This document shows positions 59,751-64,000 of a DNA stretch of 64,000 bases, piece by piece. The position numbers and the translations under genes were made by a program. The notes under the pieces are model-generated. The model was given only the letters and a program-made list of their open reading frames with translations, had not been told where the DNA came from and ran no database searches. Source of the stretch: Micromonospora vinacea (GTDB lineage: Bacteria > Actinomycetota > Actinomycetes > Mycobacteriales > Micromonosporaceae); the NCBI RefSeq assembly GCF_015751785.1, contig NZ_JADOTY010000001.1:6882001-6946000 (forward strand), in the 5' to 3' direction. Position 1 is the stretch's first letter; each line of letters starts with the position of its first letter.

Positions 59751-60632
59751 TCAGCCCTTCACCCGGGGCACCAGCCGGTGCACGACGGTGAGCGTCAACG
59801 CCATCACCACTGCCATCGTGCCGGCGATCCCGGCGGCGCTGCCCGCGTACCCGACGAAGAGGGGGCGGCGGGCCAGCTCCTCCGGCCCGATCCCGCGCAG
59901 GTCGAGCAGCCAGGACAGGGAGAGCCCGCAGACAACCAGGGCGAGCACACCGCCGAGCCCGAGCACCAGCGCCGCGACCCGGTGCGCGTCGCCGGGGGCG
60001 ATCTCGGCCTGCTCCCGCTGGGTGACCAACAGCAGCAGCCCCGCCAACGCCGCCCACACCCCCACCACGAGGTACGCGGCGACGGCGTCGCTGGGCCGAT
60101 GCCAGCCGGCGGAGAGGGTGGCGACACCCGCTGCGGCGGCGTAGCCGGCACCGATGAAGGCGCCGGCGGCCCGCACCTTGCGCGGCAGCACGAGCATGAG
60201 CGCGACGGCCACCGAGGCGGCCACCGTGGCGTGTCCGCTGGGCAGGCTGTTGCCCACCGCGGCGCGTTCCGGGTCGAGACCGTAGTCGGGCCGGTTCAGG
60301 CCGTACTTGAGCAGTTGGGTGGTGACGTTCGCTCCGGCGATCAGGAGGGTCGCCGTGATCGCCAGGGCGATCCGTCCCCGGATCAGCGCGATGAACCCGA
60401 TCGTCGCGGTGGCGGCCAGCAGCGAGACCACCGACATCGCGTTGAGGAGCCGGTCGACCGGACCGTCGATGGTGTCCTGCCCGATCCGGTTGCCGGTGAG
60501 GGCGACAGTGTCCACCCACTGGCCGATCTCGAGGTGCACGGCCACTCGCCACACGGCGAGGAAGGCGGCCGCCTGGACGAGGGCCAGTACGACCAACCAG
60601 ACCGCGGTCCAACCCCGTGCCGTCGCGCGCAT
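59751..60632 (-). CDS. PAP2-family phosphatase
   Basis: 293-residue membrane protein with about seven helices. The acid phosphatase motifs are present in order: K-Y-G-L-N-R-P-D (K-x4-R-P-like), P-S-G-H-A in GNSLPSGHATVAAS, and S-A-G-W-H-R-P-S-D-A-V-A (S-x3-H-x3-D type). Such enzymes dephosphorylate lipid phosphates, such as undecaprenyl pyrophosphate, at the outer face of the membrane. ATG 60632 is chosen at the start of helix 1's basic cap (MRATARGW). It is divergent from the DUF3159 gene. Confidence 0.9.
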   Translation of the reverse strand: MRATARGWTAVWLVVLALVQAAAFLAVWRVAVHLEIGQWVDTVALTGNRIGQDTIDGPVDRLLNAMSVVSLLAATATIGFIALIRGRIALAITATLLIAGANVTTQLLKYGLNRPDYGLDPERAAVGNSLPSGHATVAASVAVALMLVLPRKVRAAGAFIGAGYAAAAGVATLSAGWHRPSDAVAAYLVVGVWAALAGLLLLVTQREQAEIAPGDAHRVAALVLGLGGVLALVVCGLSLSWLLDLRGIGPEELARRPLFVGYAGSAAGIAGTMAVVMALTLTVVHRLVPRVKG

Positions 60633-60721
60633 CCGCACACCGTAGCGGCAGGTGTCGGCGGTCCGAGCGGTGGCCCGCCACCAACCGCCGGTTAGGTTGT
60701 GCCGGAGGCGAGGAGGCGGTG

Positions 60722-61477
60722 GTGAGCGGAACACCGGAGCGCGACAGCGGCCCGGCCGAACCCGGTCCGGAGCAGCGCGGAAGCGACGACCGGGGCCCGG
60801 GAGCGCCGGCGCCGGCCGGCGCTGGCACCGGTCCGGGAGGGCCGGCGCGGGCCGAGTCGCTGACGGATCTGCTGGGCGGGCGGCGCGGCGCCATCGACGC
60901 CACCCTGCCGCCGTTGGCGTTCGCGGCGGGCTGGGTGCTGGGCGGCGAGTCGCTGTGGGGCGGGGTGGGCGCGGCGCTGGCCGTGGGCGCGGTGGTGGCC
61001 GGCGTACGGCTACGTCGGGGCGACCGGCCGCGCTCGGTGCTGATCGGACTGTTGGCCGTCTGCGTCGCGGCGTTGATCGCGGTGCGCACCGGCCGGGCCG
61101 AGAACTTCTTTCTGATCCAGGTGCTGTCCAACGCCGCGAGCGCTCTGGCGTGGGCGGTCAGCATCGTGGTGCGCTGGCCACTGCTGGGCGTGCTGGTCGG
61201 CGCGGTGCTGGGCCAACGCGCCGGGTGGCGGCGCGACCCGGCACTGCTGCGCGGGTACGGCCGGGCCAGTTGGGTGTGGACGGTGACCTACCTGCTGCGG
61301 CTGGCCGTGTTCGTGCCGCTCTACCTGGGTGGGCAGGTGCTCGCGCTGGTGGTGGCCCGGGTGGCGCTGACCTGGCCACTGGTCGCCGCGGCGCTGGCGC
61401 TGAGCTGGGTGGTGCTGCGGCGCTCGCTGCCGGCCGGCCATCCGGGGCTGCGTCACCCGGTCGCGCCGCCCAACTGA
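60722..61477 (+). CDS. DUF3159 membrane protein
   Basis: 251 residues. The N-terminal 40 are Gly/Pro/Glu-rich and disordered. Then SLTDLLGGRRGAIDATLPPL marks the family, followed by about six helices. The conserved mid-part RRGDRPRSVLIGLLAVCVAA and RTGRAENFFLIQVLSNAASA is clear. GTG 60722 has AGGAGG five bases upstream. Function unknown; actinobacterial family. Confidence 0.87.
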   Translation: MSGTPERDSGPAEPGPEQRGSDDRGPGAPAPAGAGTGPGGPARAESLTDLLGGRRGAIDATLPPLAFAAGWVLGGESLWGGVGAALAVGAVVAGVRLRRGDRPRSVLIGLLAVCVAALIAVRTGRAENFFLIQVLSNAASALAWAVSIVVRWPLLGVLVGAVLGQRAGWRRDPALLRGYGRASWVWTVTYLLRLAVFVPLYLGGQVLALVVARVALTWPLVAAALALSWVVLRRSLPAGHPGLRHPVAPPN

Positions 61478-61513
61478 TCTCATCGGCGACGGCCGGGCTC
61501 GGGGCAAAAAAGT

Positions 61514-61545
61514 GGAGAGGCCGCCACGGGGGGAGCGGCCTCTCC
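61514..61545 (+). terminator. Terminator of the DUF3159 gene
   Basis: A perfect 11-bp stem (61514-61524 with 61535-61545) 37 bases after the stop, preceded by a run of six A (61506-61511), so it may also work in the opposite direction. Confidence 0.85.
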
Positions 61546-61749
61546 GGTGACGTACGTTACTCCGTCACGGACCTCGGTGTGATCCCGCGACGGCCCGAAT
61601 TTCTGGGCTTTTTCGCGGCTGGCTCCAGTCCGGGCGGTGGGGTGGGCCGACCGATCCGCTGCGTCGGCCAGATGGCCGGCCCACCCCGGCCTGACCGTGG
61701 GTGTCAGGCCGTCTGCCAGCCCCGGTCCGTCGTTCCCCGGACCCGGGCC

Positions 61750-61789
61750 GGACCCCGGGGTGGGCGGTCCACGCCACCCACCCCGGGTC
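61750..61789 (-). terminator. Terminator of the GH48 gene
   Basis: Imperfect GC-rich stem-loop, with GACCCCGGGGTGGG facing CCACCCACCCCGGGTC, right after the minus-strand stop at 61793. Confidence 0.65.
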
Positions 61790-61792
61790 GTC

Positions 61793-64000
61793 TCAGCCGT
61801 TCGGGAACATGCTGCCGTAGTCGGCGTACGCCATGGCTACGTCAGCCTGCGCCCAGAACCGGTGGTAGTTGAAGCTCGGCTCCGCACCACCGTCCAGGTA
61901 CGCCTGCACCTTGGGCCAGTCCGGGTCGTTCTTGTAGAAGGACCGGATGTCGAGGAAGCTCTTGCCGGCGGCGATGGCGTCGCCGTTCGGCATCGTCCCG
62001 GTCCAGCCCGACGGGACGTAGAGGCCCTGCCCGGTGGACGCGTTGTAGACGTCGTCGAAGCGCCGGTAGTCGCCACGCTTCTCGGTGGTGGAGACACCCT
62101 TGGCGTCGCTGGCGGCCGACAGCGCGTCGAGCAGCCCCTTGGCGGTGTCCTTCGCCGCCACGTTGCCCGACTTGGCCGCGTACGCGATCAGGATCCGGGC
62201 GTAGGCGGCGGTGACACCGACGTCCTGGCCCTTGCTGATGACCTCGACGTGCAGGCCGGTGTTGGGCTGCGGGTTGGACGGGTTCCAGGTGGTCGGCTGG
62301 CCGGTCCACGCCATGTCCGACGGGATCGACCAGTTGGTGCCGAGGGTGGTGTTGGCGATCGCCCAGGGCACCCACTTGTCCAGCAGCGCCTTGGCCTTCG
62401 CGTTGCCGGTCTGCTGGTACAGCTCGGCGATGCGCTGCATCGACCATGCCTGCATGCCGAACCACTGGTTCGACGGCGGGTCGTTGTAGACCGGGTCGAC
62501 GTCGTAGAACATGCCGTAGAAGGTGCTGGTGCCGGCCGGCGGCTGGGCGTAGCTACCGTCCCAGCTGTTGGTGGCGCCACCGGCGATGCCGCCCTCGGCG
62601 GACTGCAGCCAGGTGTAGAACTCCAGCTGCCGCTCGAAGCTCTTGGTCCAGTCGGCGACCGCTGTCGACGACTGCGGCTTGAGCTCCGGGGTGTTGGTCA
62701 GCGCCCAGGCCGCGAACGGGTTCTGGTAGCCGAAGTGGTTGTGGCTGGAGCCGATCCGCCAGGACCAGTTCTGGCTGGCGTCGTACGCGCCGCCCCAGGC
62801 GTAGTACCAGGACAGCAGGTAGTGCGCCGAGTCCTTGCCGCTGCCGGCGGGGCAGGTGCTCGCCCCGACGCAGTTGCCGATCTTCTTGAAGTACTTGTCG
62901 AACATCGCGTACCGCAGGTAGTCGCCCATCTTCGCGGCCTTGGCGATGGTGGCCGCGACGTCGGCCTGCTTGTTCTGCGCCTTGGACCAGGTCAGCGCCC
63001 AGTACGCGGCCTGCACGGCGCGGGCGTCGGCGTCCGGGGCGTTTGTGTACTTCCACTGCTTGGCGGGGGCGCCGGTGTCCTTGACGAACAGGTCGAGGTA
63101 GCCGTACTGACCGCCGTGCTCGAAGGTGTCGCAGGAGGGCTGCGGAACGGTCTCCCACACCGACTCCTGGGTGCCCCGCTGGAAGGTGTTGATGTAGGCC
63201 GGCTTGGTGGTGCCGTCACCGCAGCGGCCGAAGCCGTAGGTGTTGTCGACGTCCATCAGCCAGTGCATGCCGTAGATGTCGCCGGTGCCGTAGGTGGACT
63301 GCAACTCCGAGCGCAGCGGGTCCTGACCGACCGAGACGTTCGGGTTCAGCGCCGACGGGTACTGGCTGGGCAGGTTGTACTCCGCGGCGTACTGCGGCGT
63401 CCCCGCGGACCCCGCCGTTGGCTGGTCGGAATGATTCGGAATTATATATTTTTCCATCACCGTCCAGGCGTTGTTGAACGGGGCCCAGTTCTGGGTGACC
63501 TTGCCGTAGTAGGCCTCCAGCCAGAGCCAGAAGCTGAACGCCTCGGAGGTCGTTTCGTGGCCGTGGTCGGGCGCCTCGACGATCAGCGTCTCCACCGAGT
63601 GGTACGGCACGCCCTCGGGGCTGAAGTAGCCCGAGTTCTTGATCTTGCCGTACTGCTCGAGGAACTTCGCGGTGTAGGCGTTGTCGCCGCCCGGGGTGTC
63701 GTTGTCGATCTCGGTGGCGCTGACCGCCAGCGAAGCGAGACCGGTGGCGGAGGCGGTGATGGTGGCGGCGCCGCCGACGGTGTCGGTGTCCTCCGCCGCG
63801 GCGACCGTGACGGTGACCCCGGTGTTCCAGTTGCTCGGGGTCAGCGTGGCGGTGCCCGGCGAGACCGTGACATCGGTGTCACCGGTGCGGGTGAGGGTGA
63901 CCGGCACGTTGGCCGTCGGCGCGGCGCTGAGCTTCAGGTTGAAGGTGGCGCTGCCACCCTCGGCGACGCTCACCGCGGACGGGGTGGCGACCAACGTCGG
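61793..64000 (-). CDS. Glycoside hydrolase family 48 cellobiohydrolase with a Calx-beta-like module, 5' end off the window
   Basis: Secreted exo-cellulase. At least 735 residues are visible; the frame is open at the right edge, so signal peptide and first modules are missing. Visible N-terminus: a Calx-beta-like module to about residue 98 (VTVAAAEDTDTVGGAATITA then SLAVSATEIDNDT). The GH48 catalytic domain follows from NAYTAKFLEQYGKIKNSGYF. Conserved motifs: PDHGHETTSEAFSFWLWLEA with the general-acid Glu, DIYGMHWLMDVDNTYGFGRC, SSHNHFGYQNPFAAWALTN and FKDRYRFD-like region replaced by the normal RFDDVYNASTGQG. Family 48 enzymes cut cellulose from the reducing end. A carbohydrate-binding module, if any, would be upstream. 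Confidence 0.92.
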   Translation of the reverse strand, partial: PTLVATPSAVSVAEGGSATFNLKLSAAPTANVPVTLTRTGDTDVTVSPGTATLTPSNWNTGVTVTVAAAEDTDTVGGAATITASATGLASLAVSATEIDNDTPGGDNAYTAKFLEQYGKIKNSGYFSPEGVPYHSVETLIVEAPDHGHETTSEAFSFWLWLEAYYGKVTQNWAPFNNAWTVMEKYIIPNHSDQPTAGSAGTPQYAAEYNLPSQYPSALNPNVSVGQDPLRSELQSTYGTGDIYGMHWLMDVDNTYGFGRCGDGTTKPAYINTFQRGTQESVWETVPQPSCDTFEHGGQYGYLDLFVKDTGAPAKQWKYTNAPDADARAVQAAYWALTWSKAQNKQADVAATIAKAAKMGDYLRYAMFDKYFKKIGNCVGASTCPAGSGKDSAHYLLSWYYAWGGAYDASQNWSWRIGSSHNHFGYQNPFAAWALTNTPELKPQSSTAVADWTKSFERQLEFYTWLQSAEGGIAGGATNSWDGSYAQPPAGTSTFYGMFYDVDPVYNDPPSNQWFGMQAWSMQRIAELYQQTGNAKAKALLDKWVPWAIANTTLGTNWSIPSDMAWTGQPTTWNPSNPQPNTGLHVEVISKGQDVGVTAAYARILIAYAAKSGNVAAKDTAKGLLDALSAASDAKGVSTTEKRGDYRRFDDVYNASTGQGLYVPSGWTGTMPNGDAIAAGKSFLDIRSFYKNDPDWPKVQAYLDGGAEPSFNYHRFWAQADVAMAYADYGSMFPNG

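Noticed and set aside
59074..61164. 696-codon minus-strand frame
   Set aside because: Only 59074-59742 matches a known fold; the rest is antisense to the PAP2 and DUF3159 genes and is Arg/Pro-rich.

Overview
The window is high-GC actinobacterial DNA. Its gene content (mycothiol-type enzymes, F420-type luciferase-fold oxidoreductase, many ECF sigma factors, TetR and SARP regulators, a GH48 cellulase, leader-rich GTG starts) and protein flavour point to Micromonosporaceae, most likely Micromonospora or a close relative. This is inferred from protein recognition, not from a search. The window has two unlike halves, joined at a tRNA-Leu(GAG) gene near 42.6 kb. LEFT, about 0 to 42.6 kb: accessory DNA full of decayed genes. 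Intact modules sit between remnants of IS256 (two), IS701, IS5-type elements (three), a large serine recombinase, a PIWI/Argonaute-like protein, XRE/TPR regulator, SDR, alpha/beta-hydrolase and DUF1062 genes. The intact modules are: a secreted I36-type protease inhibitor (3.05 kb); a SigE-like sigma factor with a membrane partner (4.4-5.8 kb); a GNAT and a hemerythrin protein; an ECF sigma with SnoaL-like tail coupled to a GNAT, facing away from a 1022-aa SARP/NB-ARC/TPR regulator (9.5-14.4 kb); a FrnE-like DsbA protein with a tiny Cys-containing partner; three TetR-controlled enzyme modules with visible palindromic operators (18.1-20.0, 22.3-23.7 and 25.6-27.1 kb); a PIG-L deacetylase, an Old Yellow Enzyme, and a MerR-MFS-DsbA unit; a thioesterase; LtrA; a tyrosine recombinase coupled to an AbrB-like protein; and a five-gene overlapping operon of ECF sigma factor, zinc anti-sigma/permease fusion, two ABC permeases and an ATPase (35.5-39.4 kb). 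RIGHT, about 42.7 to 64 kb: compact, very GC-rich, undamaged DNA that looks like chromosomal core. It holds a TPR/proline-rich membrane protein; a secreted propeller/Fn3 protein followed by MoxR ATPase, DUF58 protein and a TgpA-like transglutaminase-fold protein that lacks its catalytic Cys and His; two methyltransferases; an SDR plus LLM oxidoreductase pair; a second LtrA; DUF1028; a mycothiol-dependent MDMPI-type enzyme; a PAP2 phosphatase; DUF3159; and a GH48 cellobiohydrolase that runs off the right edge. How the parts work together: in several places a regulator, its operator and its target enzyme sit together as small self-contained circuits. The two most distinctive are the sigma/anti-sigma/ABC operon, where the anti-sigma membrane domain resembles the transporter's own permeases, and the TetR/PNPOx/50-residue-peptide locus, framed at both outer ends by the same type of operator.
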